Source of the DNA: Mariaggregatimicrobium sp964498785
Lineage (GTDB): Bacteria; Zhuqueibacterota; Zhuqueibacteria; Thermofontimicrobiales; Thiofontviventaceae
NCBI GenBank assembly: GCA_964498785.1
Contig: CAZCJL010000013.1
Location: forward strand, 1-64,000
Reading direction: 5' to 3'
Length of the DNA stretch: 64,000 bases
Made by a program: the position numbers and the translations under genes
The notes under the pieces: generated by a model
Database searches by the model: none
What the model saw: the letters and a program-made list of their open reading frames with translations, nothing else
What the model was told of the DNA's origin: nothing
In this document: positions 33,871 to 42,929 of the stretch, piece by piece
Layout of the letters: every line of letters starts with the position of its first letter
How positions within the stretch are numbered: position 1 is the first letter of the stretch

Positions 33871-36753
33871 TCACTGAACGATTAATTTAAATGACAGTTT
33901 CTTTGTTTCGGTAAGAGTGTTTATGTTGGCACTCTTTTCAAAATAGCCTATTTTTTTAACGACAAATGTATATTGACCTGGTTCCAGTTTGTTCCGGCAC
34001 CAGCCACGATCGTTCGTAGAACCAAAGTAGGTTTCATCTCTAAGTCTGCTATTCATACTATAATAATTGATCTGCGCATTTTCAACAGGTTGGCCAGTCA
34101 ATGCGTCTGTGACTTCCACTTCAAGAGATGAGTTTTCTGGCTCCATTCTGGCGACAATTACTTTGGATTTTGGAGAAACCAACACAACGGCATCTTTATA
34201 ACCCTCTTTTTTAATGAGTACTTTATGGTTTACCAGGGGGAGAGCAATTTCACAAGGAGTTTTGTCTTTTCGGCTGTAACTTCGTCCCTGGCGGTAGATA
34301 CGGGAAATTGTAGCTCCAATATCATTATCATTGGGAACGGTTACGTCTTTTGCAAAAAATCGGACATTCCTCGTTAAGCTAACGAATATTGATTTTGGTC
34401 CGTTTTCGTCAACAGTGACACTCACCCTCTTGGAATTGAATCCGGCTCTTGTGAATAGCACGTCGTGTTTACCAACCGATAACGCGATTGCCTGTGAAGA
34501 ACCAGTTTTTCCGGTTGGCGTGGGAGAACCATCAAGATAAAATGTGGCGCCGTTCGGGAGAGATGAAACGCTGATAAATTTTTTGAATAGTCCTTCAATA
34601 ATATATTTTTTGGTTCCGCTTTCAGCAGTTTTAAAATTCCATAATCGATGATCTTCAATATTTACTGATTCTTCGTCAGTGTTCAATGAAAATCCTGTCA
34701 AATCCTGGAACCCCGGCTTGCTCATCTCGATATTTAATGGTTTACCAACTTCCCATTCAAGAATGGTTGGCGTCTGTTGTTTGTATTTGATATTATTAAT
34801 AAACACAGTTGCCTCAATCGGATCAGAGCTCAGTTCAATTTTTGTTTTAAAGCGAAATAAATACGGCTCATATCCTTTTCGTGATTTTTCACCGTCGATT
34901 TGAACTTCTCCGGAACTTGGTACGGTTAATGACCTCGATAAATCCGAATACCCGGCTAATATTAATTTTAGTTTATGAATTCCTGGTGAAATTTTACCGA
35001 TTGTGAGAGGTGTTTTTCCGGGCACTTTTTTATCGTCAATGAATACATTCGCACCAGCAGGAACAGAATTGATTTTAATTGCAGGTGGAAAAAAATAATC
35101 ATATATTTGTTCGCCCAATGCTGTCCACCGAAACGCGATGTTAAGGATCATAAAAATAATAATCGCGGATAATGAACCAATCATTCCAAAAATTAATGGA
35201 CGCTTATGCGTTTTTGCCGAAAGGCGAATCACATCGATGACCGTTTTAATATCATCCTCGCCCTGTTCCTCTTCATCAAATTGAGGAGCCTCGGAAGGCA
35301 TAAATGTGCCACCAGAATTTTCGGGAACAACATCCGGTTCAGGTATCGGAATATCTGGCACAGGCGTCTTTTCTTGCGAGGTCGTATCGAATTGCGATAA
35401 CTCTTTCTCCAGTTCAAGTTGATCTAAATCGAACGAAAATGAGGATGAAGAATCCTGATTTGAAGGTGATTCAATATCTGAATGCTTATTTTCATCTGAA
35501 AAAGAATTGTTTTCAGCGTCTATAGTTACCTCATTGGAATTTGCAGAATTATTTTCATCAGACGGAGAATTATCCTCCAATGGCTTACTGTCCGGTTCTT
35601 TTTTCGGAATTTGTTCATCGAGGTTGTTCTGTGGCGTCAATTCCCCGGGTGGAGGTTGCTGTTGCTGGTTAAAATCTGCATCAAAAAATTCATTTTTGCC
35701 AAAAATATCAGAATAGCCGTTTTCAGTAATCTCTGTTTTGGAACGAGAGGGAGTCCCGGTTGCTGGTTGCTGTTTTCCATTTGAAGGTTCGGTACCACTA
35801 TCAGAATTTTTAATGTTTTTTAAATCATTTTTTAATAAGTCTTGTACAAAATTTCCCAATCGAACAGACAATTCAACAGATTGGTTTAAGCTCATTAAAT
35901 ATTCAACCAGGTCAATATACAGATTATTCGCACCCTGATACCTGTCCTCAGGATTTTTCTGTAATATCTTGATTAAAATATTTTGTATATCGCCCGGGAT
36001 ATCATACTGGCTTAAGAATTTATTGTCAATACGTACTTTTTTTACAGCCTCAATAATTTTTTCGTCGTTATCATAGTGGAAGAGCATAGAGTTGGTTAAT
36101 AATTCGAAAAATACAATGCCGAGAGAAAAAATATCTGTTCGATTATCGACCATTGAACCGTTGAGTTGGTCTGGGGCCATGTAGGGTAACTTGCCGGCCA
36201 GTACTATACTCTGAGGGGAACCGTTGTTCTGGAATTTGATTTTCGCAATTCCAAAATCGATTAGTTTTACCGTTCCGGTAACAGAAACCATAATGTTCGA
36301 GGGCGAAATATCTTGATGCACAAGTCTTAACGGTTCGTTAGAAATCAGGTCTTTTTTATTATGAGCATATTCCAGCGCCTTGCACACTTCTTTCATCAGA
36401 TATAAGCTTAATTCCAACGGAAGCCTAATTCCCCGTGCCTTACACTTATTGATGATCCGACGCAAATCTACACCGTCAATATACTCCATAATGATATAAA
36501 ATTGACCATCATTTGTTTTGATCAAATCATAGACATGAACAATATTATTGTGATTAAGCTTTGCTGCGTTTTTTGCCTCTTTCAGGAACATATCTATATA
36601 TTTTGCTTCCTGTAAAAGACTTGGTTCAATCGCTTTGATCGCAATCGGTTTTTCAAATTTACGATCAAAACCATAATAAACAATACCAAAGCCCCCCTGT
36701 TTGATTTTTGAAATTACCTCATATTTATCCTCAATGATCCAGGTATCTTCCAT
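33871..36753 (-). CDS. Membrane Ser/Thr protein kinase with PEGA repeats
   Basis: A 960-residue protein. A kinase domain (10-290) looks active: glycine loop 'IKQGGFGIVYYG', Lys40 in AIKAIE, catalytic loop LVHQDISPSNIMV (Asp148), and DFG Asp166. A long acidic Ser/Asp/Asn/Gln-rich linker follows (about 315-510), with Thr-Pro and Thr-Ser sites that could serve FHA domains. After one membrane helix (about 519-541), the periplasmic part holds about four PEGA-type modules (for example 'SVPAGANVFIDDKKVPGKTPL', 'SSLPNGATFYLDG') and a last carboxypeptidase-regulatory-like module ('ALTGQPVENAQINYY'). It is the first gene of the block. PEGA repeats may bind envelope glycans or proteins. Confidence 0.88.
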   Translation of the reverse strand: MEDTWIIEDKYEVISKIKQGGFGIVYYGFDRKFEKPIAIKAIEPSLLQEAKYIDMFLKEAKNAAKLNHNNIVHVYDLIKTNDGQFYIIMEYIDGVDLRRIINKCKARGIRLPLELSLYLMKEVCKALEYAHNKKDLISNEPLRLVHQDISPSNIMVSVTGTVKLIDFGIAKIKFQNNGSPQSIVLAGKLPYMAPDQLNGSMVDNRTDIFSLGIVFFELLTNSMLFHYDNDEKIIEAVKKVRIDNKFLSQYDIPGDIQNILIKILQKNPEDRYQGANNLYIDLVEYLMSLNQSVELSVRLGNFVQDLLKNDLKNIKNSDSGTEPSNGKQQPATGTPSRSKTEITENGYSDIFGKNEFFDADFNQQQQPPPGELTPQNNLDEQIPKKEPDSKPLEDNSPSDENNSANSNEVTIDAENNSFSDENKHSDIESPSNQDSSSSFSFDLDQLELEKELSQFDTTSQEKTPVPDIPIPEPDVVPENSGGTFMPSEAPQFDEEEQGEDDIKTVIDVIRLSAKTHKRPLIFGMIGSLSAIIIFMILNIAFRWTALGEQIYDYFFPPAIKINSVPAGANVFIDDKKVPGKTPLTIGKISPGIHKLKLILAGYSDLSRSLTVPSSGEVQIDGEKSRKGYEPYLFRFKTKIELSSDPIEATVFINNIKYKQQTPTILEWEVGKPLNIEMSKPGFQDLTGFSLNTDEESVNIEDHRLWNFKTAESGTKKYIIEGLFKKFISVSSLPNGATFYLDGSPTPTGKTGSSQAIALSVGKHDVLFTRAGFNSKRVSVTVDENGPKSIFVSLTRNVRFFAKDVTVPNDNDIGATISRIYRQGRSYSRKDKTPCEIALPLVNHKVLIKKEGYKDAVVLVSPKSKVIVARMEPENSSLEVEVTDALTGQPVENAQINYYSMNSRLRDETYFGSTNDRGWCRNKLEPGQYTFVVKKIGYFEKSANINTLTETKKLSFKLIVQ

Positions 36754-37289
36754 AATCTCTTTCTTTCTTTAAGTACAACCCATCTTGTATGTTTTTGAAA
36801 AGTTTTGATGGCGCTCAATTCAGGCTAGTAATTCATTCCTAATATCGACTATCACGTAATCAGGCGAACATGCAGGAACCTAAAAATTCATACTCATAGA
36901 ATTAATTTCATCCTTAAATTTTAGTAATTGTTAAATAAAAGATAGATATTAGTAAGATGATAACATATCATTTATAAAATAAGACCTTGTTATGTTTATT
37001 AAAAGTTTATAGTTTAAGTGAATTTTTTGGAATGCAAAATTTATGCCACGTAAAAAAAACGAATTTTTGATGATGTAATCATGATAGTATTATACAGGTT
37101 AATTCCTGACTTTGCTGAAAGATGCATAAATATTCTTGTGCCATGATGAAACAAATGTTTCGCCCTTGAACAAAATGAGAAAATATGAATGTTCGTTAAT
37201 AATTAGCTTTTTTAATATTAGTACTTGCATTTAAAATCAATTTGTTATATCTTAGAAAAATTTTTAATTAGTATCTGTGCGAAGAAAAT
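36754..37289. other. AT-rich intergenic region between divergent signalling operons
   Basis: 536 bp separating the kinase operon (-) from the GAF-phosphatase/Mla operon (+). No ORF or RNA gene is recognised. The only promoter-like match is TTGCAT (37225-37230) with a 17-bp spacer and TATCTT (37248-37253), 37 bp before the + strand gene. A promoter for the kinase operon must lie here but I could not place it. Confidence 0.4.
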
Positions 37290-38591
37290 TTGGTAATAAT
37301 TTTGCAACTGCAGCAGGAAATCGAAATATTGAAGCAGCGAATTATCGACCTGACCAGTCTGATTGATGTGAGTGCGATTATAAGTACGACTCTCGATCTG
37401 GATGAGTTAATCAACCTGGTAATGCAAAAGGCCATGTCGGTAATGAACGCCGAAGCCAGTTCAATTATGCTGCTGAATGAACATAGTAATCGGTTGGAGT
37501 GTCGATTCGCACTGGGCAGTGTTCAGGAAAAAGTACGAAATAAAATTCAGTTAGAGGTGGGGCAGGGTATCGCCGGTTGGGTTGCGAAAAATGGCGAACC
37601 ACTCATTGTTGAGGATGTAAAAAACGATTCCAGATTTTATCAGGCTGTAGATCAAAAGACCGGATTTATTACTCGATCTATTCTTGCAGCTCCTTTGAAA
37701 ATAAAAGGAAAGATTATTGGCGTTGCCGAAGTTATTAACCGATTGGACGGAAAGCCATTTAATAACGACAATTTGGAAATATTTTCCACATTTTGTCGTC
37801 AGGTGGCGTTAGCTGTTGAAAACGCTAAAGTCCATCAATACATGATGGAACAACAGCGTTTAAAACAGCAATTGGAATCTGCTCACATTATCCAACAAAG
37901 TTTTATGCCACAAACGTTTCCTCAGTCCAAAGAATCGAAATTTTACGTTTACGGTAAAAATATTCCGGCTACTTCGGTTGGCGGAGACCTGTTTGATTGT
38001 TTGGAACAGAATGCACGTCGGGTAGGACTAATTATCGGAGATGTTTCCGGCAAGGGAATTCCGGCAGCCTTGTTTATGGCTCGTCTGGTGAGTGATTTGC
38101 GCTACTACAGCCAAATTAAGGACAATGCAACAGAAACACTCAATGAAATTAACACTCTTTTGTTAGAAAGAAGCAGAAGAGGGATGTTTGTCACGCTTCA
38201 ATACCTTGTTCTTGATGCAGAGAGTGGTAAACTTTCAATTGTAAACGGCGGACACATGCCACCACTCTGGATTCATGATGCAACGCTAAAATCCGAATGG
38301 ATTCAGTGTAAATCCGGAATACCTCTGGGAATTTTACCAGATTTGTCGCTAAGTGAACATGTTATACAACTTCAACCTGGCGATTGCATTGTGATGTTTA
38401 CTGATGGTATTATTGAAGCAAAAAATTCAAAGGGAGAATTTTTTTCTCAGAAACGACTTCAACAGTTTCTGGAAAAAAAATGGATTTTGCCGGAAGAATT
38501 AGTTAAAGCCGTGATCAGTCAGGCTTTAAATTTTTCCCAGGGAAGACCACAACATGATGATATCACCGTATTGGCTCTAAAATGGCATTAA
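37290..38591 (+). CDS. GAF - SpoIIE/RsbU-type PP2C phosphatase
   Basis: 433 residues. A short N-terminal coiled coil ('LQQEIEILKQRIIDL') precedes a GAF sensor domain (about 30-180: 'MNAEASSIMLL', 'GQGIAGWVAKNGEPLIV'). After a signalling helix comes a PP2C-like SpoIIE domain (about 230-430) with 'SVGGDLFDC', 'GLIIGDVSGKGIPAALFMA', 'VNGGHMPPLW', 'MFTDGIIEA' and 'HDDITVLAL' carrying the metal aspartates. In partner-switching systems such phosphatases dephosphorylate a STAS protein. The TTG start at 37290 is uncertain; another TTG lies at 37302. It is followed 46 bp later by the RsbW-like gene. Confidence 0.85.
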   Translation: MVIILQLQQEIEILKQRIIDLTSLIDVSAIISTTLDLDELINLVMQKAMSVMNAEASSIMLLNEHSNRLECRFALGSVQEKVRNKIQLEVGQGIAGWVAKNGEPLIVEDVKNDSRFYQAVDQKTGFITRSILAAPLKIKGKIIGVAEVINRLDGKPFNNDNLEIFSTFCRQVALAVENAKVHQYMMEQQRLKQQLESAHIIQQSFMPQTFPQSKESKFYVYGKNIPATSVGGDLFDCLEQNARRVGLIIGDVSGKGIPAALFMARLVSDLRYYSQIKDNATETLNEINTLLLERSRRGMFVTLQYLVLDAESGKLSIVNGGHMPPLWIHDATLKSEWIQCKSGIPLGILPDLSLSEHVIQLQPGDCIVMFTDGIIEAKNSKGEFFSQKRLQQFLEKKWILPEELVKAVISQALNFSQGRPQHDDITVLALKWH

Positions 38592-38637
38592 TTCGGTAAA
38601 AAAGCAAGCAAGCTTATCTACTAAGGGAAAACAGCTT

Positions 38638-39054
38638 ATGCCAGAAACATTGGAATTTATGATACCAGCCGAACCGAAATACTTAAAAATAAACAGACTA
38701 AGTATAAAGTTACTTTGCGAGATCATTGGTTTTTCAACAGAAGAAAGTAATAATATTACCCTGGCAATTGATGAAGCATGTAGTAATATAATTCGACATG
38801 CATACAACGGCCCATCGCAAGAACCAATTCATATCAAATGCAATATTTATGAAGATAAGATTGAATTTTTAATTCGTGATTTTGGTAAAAAAGTAAAAGT
38901 TGATCAAATTAAATCCAGAAGGTTGGATGAAATTCGCCCCGGCGGTCTCGGAGTTCATCTGATAAAAACCGTTATGGATGAGGTTATTTATAATACGAAT
39001 TTTGAGAAAGGCAACCAGTTGACATTGATTAAATACTTTAAAGGTAAGGAATGA
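38638..39054 (+). CDS. RsbW/SpoIIAB-like anti-sigma serine kinase
   Basis: 138 residues of the GHKL ATPase type. The N-box is in 'ITLAIDEACSNIIRHAY', and G1/G2 motifs in 'LIRDFGKK' and 'RPGGLGVHLIKTVMDEV'. These proteins phosphorylate a serine on their STAS antagonist and bind a partner, often a sigma factor. No sigma factor gene is nearby, so the partner may be the STAS protein alone or something encoded elsewhere. Its stop overlaps the STAS start as ATGA, suggesting coupled translation. Confidence 0.85.
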   Translation: MPETLEFMIPAEPKYLKINRLSIKLLCEIIGFSTEESNNITLAIDEACSNIIRHAYNGPSQEPIHIKCNIYEDKIEFLIRDFGKKVKVDQIKSRRLDEIRPGGLGVHLIKTVMDEVIYNTNFEKGNQLTLIKYFKGKE

Positions 39055-39404
39055 ACATGTTAGATATTCAAACAAAAACCATTGAGAACGCGGTTATCGT
39101 CAGCATCCAGGGCGACGTCGATTTATATTCCTCCCCTCAAGTTCGTAAAGTGCTGTTAGAATTAATCCAAAAGAAAAGCCCGGCGGTTTTTGTGGACTTA
39201 AAGGCAGTAAATTATATGGATAGCTCTGGTGTGGCAACGCTGGTTGAGGGATTACAGCGTGTAAAAAAATATGAAGGTAAATTGTATATTTATAATCTTC
39301 AGGGCGCTGTTCGGGATGTGTTTGAATTGAGCCGGTTGGATAAAGTATTTCATATCTACCAAAATGAATCTGAAGCAATAAAGGCTTATAATGACGAAAA
39401 TTAA
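39051..39404 (+). CDS. STAS-domain anti-sigma factor antagonist / MlaB-like protein
   Basis: 117 residues forming a single STAS domain: strand 'AVIVSIQGDVDL', then 'NYMDSSGVATLVEGL' where Ser58 or Ser59 is the usual phosphorylation site of SpoIIAA/RsbV-type proteins, and 'KLYIYNLQGAVRDVFEL'. It overlaps the RsbW-like gene by 4 nt upstream and the permease gene by 14 nt downstream. It may therefore serve both as the partner-switch output and as the STAS subunit (MlaB) of the Mla transporter. The second role is inferred from gene order. Confidence 0.82.
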   Translation: MNMLDIQTKTIENAVIVSIQGDVDLYSSPQVRKVLLELIQKKSPAVFVDLKAVNYMDSSGVATLVEGLQRVKKYEGKLYIYNLQGAVRDVFELSRLDKVFHIYQNESEAIKAYNDEN

Positions 39405-40194
39405 CCGGATATTTGGCGCTGTCGGTAGAAATGCACTGCTGTTTCTGACGCACCTGGCAAATTTGGCCGATCTGATAAAACAGGCGTTATATTGGACAAT
39501 CATCGCTCCGATAAAAGGGAAAAAAGTTCGATGGAAAAGCACATTTGAGCAAATGGTGCTGATCGGCGTTAATTCAATTCCTATTGTTGCAGTTATCTGC
39601 TTTTTTGTAGGATTGATTTTGGCGATGCAGGCTGCATATCAGTTGGAAAGATTCGGAGCTTCTATTTATGTGGCTGACCTGGTTGGTGTATCAATGACAC
39701 GAGAAATGGGACCATTGCTGACGGCAATTATTATCGCTGGCAGAAGTGGGTCAGCTATTGCCGCTGAAATTGGTACGATGAAAGTATATGAAGAAATTGA
39801 TGCCTTGCAAACCATGGGATTTAATCCCATTCAATTTTTAGTGGTTCCGCGAACTCTGGCATTGCTGATAATGTTGCCGTGCCTCACCTTGATTGCGGAT
39901 TTTGTCGGAATCCTTGGTGGTCTTTTCTTCGCAGTTTTTAGCCTGAAAATTTCCTTTATTCGGTATTTAAGTCAAACAGCCGATGCGCTGGTTATGAAAG
40001 ATTTAATTACCGGTTTGGTGAAAACATTTGTGTTTGCTATCATTGTTGCTCAAGTCGGTTCCTATCAGGGCTTCTCTGTAAAAGGTGGTGCTGAAGGCGT
40101 TGGAAAAGCGACTACGGCATCTGTGGTCGCATCCATTTTTTTAATTATTCTTGCTGATCTGGTATGCACAATGATTTTTTACTCTACATTGTAG
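39391..40194 (+). CDS. mlaE: MlaE-family ABC transporter permease
   Basis: A 267-residue inner-membrane permease with about five to six hydrophobic segments. Family signatures: 'FFVGLILAMQAAYQLERFGA', 'MTREMGPLLTAIIIAGRSGSA', 'AEIGTMKVYEEIDAL' and 'PRTLALLIMLP'. It forms the core of the Mla phospholipid transporter with MlaF, MlaD and a STAS protein. It starts inside the end of the STAS gene. Confidence 0.9.
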   Translation: MTKINRIFGAVGRNALLFLTHLANLADLIKQALYWTIIAPIKGKKVRWKSTFEQMVLIGVNSIPIVAVICFFVGLILAMQAAYQLERFGASIYVADLVGVSMTREMGPLLTAIIIAGRSGSAIAAEIGTMKVYEEIDALQTMGFNPIQFLVVPRTLALLIMLPCLTLIADFVGILGGLFFAVFSLKISFIRYLSQTADALVMKDLITGLVKTFVFAIIVAQVGSYQGFSVKGGAEGVGKATTASVVASIFLIILADLVCTMIFYSTL

Positions 40195-40270
40195 AAAAGT
40201 GCAATACTTGTTCTGAAAACGCAACACAAATAAATTAGAATATTGTGAGTTGTATAATTGGTGGATATAT

Positions 40271-41056
40271 ATGAGCGAAGCTATTATCGAAATACGGGAC
40301 TTGATTACCTCTTATGGAAATCGACGCATCCTGGATGGAATTAATTTAACCGTTTTTCGGGGTGAAACATTGACAATACTGGGGAGATCGGGTTGTGGAA
40401 AGAGTACATTACTGCGCCATATTATCGGATTATCAAAACCAACGTCAGGACAGATTTTTGTTAAGAGACACGATATTACCGTATTGAATGACGAAAAATT
40501 ACTACCAATTCTAAAAAAAGCTGGTATGTTATTTCAAGGAGCAGCGCTTTTTAACTCAATGAGTGTGGGAGATAATGTCGCATTACCTTTAAGGGAGCAC
40601 ACAGAGTTAGAAGACTCCACCATCAGGATTATGACGCGGATGAAATTAGACCAGGTTGGACTGGCGGGGTTTGAAGATTTTATGCCGTCGCAATTGTCCG
40701 GAGGTATGAAAAAACGGGCAGCTCTGGCACGAGCAATCGCCATGGACCCGGATATTCTGTTTTGTGATGAACCGTCAGCAGGGCTGGATCCGATTGTTGC
40801 TGTGGGCATCGATCACCTGATTTTAAATTTGAAAAAAGCATTTAAAATGACGATTGTCATTGTTACGCATGAACTGGCGTCAGTAGAATTAATCGCCGAC
40901 AGGGTGGCGTTGCTGGATTCCGGGAAAATATTGGCATTGGGTTCGGTTGATGAACTGAAAACCTCTACTAATCCGAAAGTACAGCAATTTTTCAACAGGG
41001 AACCTGATCCCGAAAAAATAGATCGTGATGAATATCTTAATTCACTTATTGAATAA
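40271..41056 (+). CDS. mlaF: MlaF-family ABC transporter ATPase
   Basis: A 261-residue ATPase. Walker A GRSGCGKST, Q-loop 'GMLFQGAALF', ABC signature LSGGMKKR, Walker B 'DILFCDEPSAGLDP', and switch His in 'VIVTHEL'. The ATG at 40271 follows GGTGGA. It energises lipid movement through MlaE. The 76-bp gap after mlaE carries no recognised signal. Confidence 0.9.
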   Translation: MSEAIIEIRDLITSYGNRRILDGINLTVFRGETLTILGRSGCGKSTLLRHIIGLSKPTSGQIFVKRHDITVLNDEKLLPILKKAGMLFQGAALFNSMSVGDNVALPLREHTELEDSTIRIMTRMKLDQVGLAGFEDFMPSQLSGGMKKRAALARAIAMDPDILFCDEPSAGLDPIVAVGIDHLILNLKKAFKMTIVIVTHELASVELIADRVALLDSGKILALGSVDELKTSTNPKVQQFFNREPDPEKIDRDEYLNSLIE

Positions 41057-41085
41057 TATGTTTACAGGATGGGGAGCATTGTTAT

Positions 41086-41982
41086 ATGGAGTATAGATCA
41101 CAGGAAATCAAAGCTGGAATAATGATCGTTATCAGTTTTCTGCTCTTTTTTGTTTTTCTTATTGCAATATCCGGACTTGATTTTCTTAAATCAAAAAAAG
41201 AGTACATCGCACGATTTCATTATACAAGCGGTCTTGAAGTCGGTTCCATTGTACGATATGGGGGCATGGAAGTCGGAACCGTAAAATCAATGTGCATCTT
41301 TGATCAAGATAATTCAAAAATAGAATTCACGATGGAAGTTGATGAATCGATCCCGGTAAAATCTAATTCCGAGGCAATCGTGACTTCGATTGGAATTATG
41401 GGGGAATATCACATCAATATTTCCACAGGGCATCCGGATTCATCGCTGTTACCTTCGGGAAGTATTTTAAAAAGCAGAGATGTTCCTTCAATAACTCAAT
41501 TAATGGAACCGATCGGGCAAATCGCTGATCAGGTAAATGCAACGTTAATTAATTTGCAAAAATTTTTAGGCTCTGAAAATCAACAACAGTTTCAATCCAT
41601 TCTGGCAAATTTAAATACAATGTTAGAAACCAATCAGGAAGCAATTGCACTCATGGTTGAAAATCTGAATCAGGCGATTGAGAGCATGAACCGTACGGGC
41701 GGAAAAGTGGATCGGCTGTTGGCTGCAAATGAGGCCAGTATATCCGGCTCTGTAAAAAATCTCGAAGCAACGCTGGAACAAACGAAAGTTCTTATGAAAA
41801 ATATCGACAAAATGATGCTTGATCTCGATAGAATGGTGTTGACAAAAAGCGATAATTTTAATCAAATTATGGATAATTTAAGCCGCACCAGCAATCATCT
41901 GGAAGAATTCAGCCGTTCAATTAAAGAACGTCCCTGGCAGTTGATTCGTAAATCAGCGCCCAAAGAACGAAAGATTGATTAA
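41086..41982 (+). CDS. mlaD: MlaD/MCE-domain lipid-binding protein
   Basis: 298 residues. One N-terminal membrane helix (about 12-31), an MCE domain (about 36-115: 'YIARFHYTSGLEVGSIVRYGG', 'SEAIVTSIGIMGEYHI'), then a long helical, probably coiled-coil region (about 150-285) rich in Asn/Gln and Leu. Longer than E. coli MlaD (183 residues), so the helical tail could form a tunnel or needle, as in other MCE proteins. It lies 29 bp after mlaF. Confidence 0.88.
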   Translation: MEYRSQEIKAGIMIVISFLLFFVFLIAISGLDFLKSKKEYIARFHYTSGLEVGSIVRYGGMEVGTVKSMCIFDQDNSKIEFTMEVDESIPVKSNSEAIVTSIGIMGEYHINISTGHPDSSLLPSGSILKSRDVPSITQLMEPIGQIADQVNATLINLQKFLGSENQQQFQSILANLNTMLETNQEAIALMVENLNQAIESMNRTGGKVDRLLAANEASISGSVKNLEATLEQTKVLMKNIDKMMLDLDRMVLTKSDNFNQIMDNLSRTSNHLEEFSRSIKERPWQLIRKSAPKERKID

Positions 41983-42001
41983 TTAAAAGGAGAGAAATAG
42001 A

Positions 42002-42607
42002 ATGCACGTTTATAGATTGATATTCATTTTTTTATTTATGTTACTGGTAACTGCATGTGGAACCGTACCGGAAATTCATTATTATATGATTGACAGTACT
42101 GCTGAAACATTCAAAGTCGATAATCCGAAATTTGATAAAATTCTTGGAATTGATAAATTTAAAACCGAAGTACTGTATGAAAGCGACCGGATCGTTTATC
42201 GTGAATCTCCTTATGAAGTAAAATTTTACAACTACCACCGATGGATTACACCCCCATCGGAAATTGTCACCGAAAAAGCAATTGAACAAATTTCTGCCAG
42301 TGGTTTATTTCGGCAAGTTGTTCCTTTTCCGCATATCTGCGATTTGGACTATCTCATTCGTGGAACAATTAAAGCCTTTGAAGAAATTGATGAAAAAGAT
42401 GGTTGGTACGCACTTGTCAGATTAAAAGTTGAATTCATTGATATGAAAAGTAATTCCATTTTATGGCAGGATATTATTTCAAAAAAAATTAAAGTGAGCG
42501 CGAAAAAACCGGTGCAATTGGTAAAAGCCATTGATGTTAGCTTAACAGAATGTATCCATTCTGTTATCCCACACTTAGAACAAAAACTTGCAGGTAAACT
42601 GAATTAA
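42002..42607 (+). CDS. ABC-transport auxiliary lipoprotein (PqiC/Mla-associated type)
   Basis: 201 residues with a lipobox ('MLLVTACG'). The mature domain follows the ABC-type transport auxiliary component pattern: 'KILGIDKFKTE', 'DRIVYRESPYEVKFYNYHRW', 'YLIRGTIKAFEE' and 'DIISKKI'. Such lipoproteins (for example PqiC) sit with MCE transporters and probably link them to the outer membrane. AAAGGAGAG precedes the ATG. It is the last gene of the phosphatase-STAS-Mla operon. Confidence 0.78.
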   Translation: MHVYRLIFIFLFMLLVTACGTVPEIHYYMIDSTAETFKVDNPKFDKILGIDKFKTEVLYESDRIVYRESPYEVKFYNYHRWITPPSEIVTEKAIEQISASGLFRQVVPFPHICDLDYLIRGTIKAFEEIDEKDGWYALVRLKVEFIDMKSNSILWQDIISKKIKVSAKKPVQLVKAIDVSLTECIHSVIPHLEQKLAGKLN

Positions 42608-42675
42608 TATTCTTTTGACCGCAAAATATCTACATTACATGTCCTGTTTTTAGAGCAAGATTACCAAAAAAATAC

Positions 42676-42704
42676 TTGACAATTTTGAAATTTTTTTGTA
42701 TACT
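42676..42704 (+). promoter_or_regulatory. Strong sigma70-like promoter of a small transcription unit
   Basis: TTGACA (42676-42681), a 17-bp spacer and TATACT (42699-42704), the closest to consensus in the window. Transcription should start near 42711. Confidence 0.7.
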
Positions 42705-42752
42705 TACACAAGAGACAATGGAAGGGCTTCCATTTTTATGAGGTAATTTTTA

Positions 42753-42872
42753 ATGACTTTTAACAGTTACATGGCTTTTACAAAACCAATTCTACCGTTC
42801 AATTGCCTGGAAAGGACACTCCTTTTTTTACCACGAATCAGCAGATATACTCGCACATCAGCTCAGGATTGA
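42753..42872 (+). CDS. Small ORF (39 residues) inside the 42.7-kb transcription unit
   Basis: An ATG at 42753 with GAGG about 10 nt upstream opens a 39-residue ORF beginning MTFNSYMAFTKP and ending TSAQD; the TGA stands just before the terminator hairpin. The peptide is basic with one moderately hydrophobic stretch ('LLFLPRI'). I do not recognise it. The tight packing of promoter, Shine-Dalgarno, ORF and terminator supports it, but chance is not excluded. Confidence 0.35.
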   Translation: MTFNSYMAFTKPILPFNCLERTLLFLPRISRYTRTSAQD

Positions 42873-42875
42873 AAT

Positions 42876-42929
42876 AGCCCGTAACACATTGATTCATTTG
42901 AAAAATCAATGCGTTACGGGCTCTTTTAT
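42876..42929 (+). terminator. Strong terminator of the small transcription unit
   Basis: AGCCCGTAAC pairs with GTTACGGGCT (10 bp), extended by ATTGATT / AATCAAT after a one-base mismatch, followed by a T-rich run. Confidence 0.85.
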
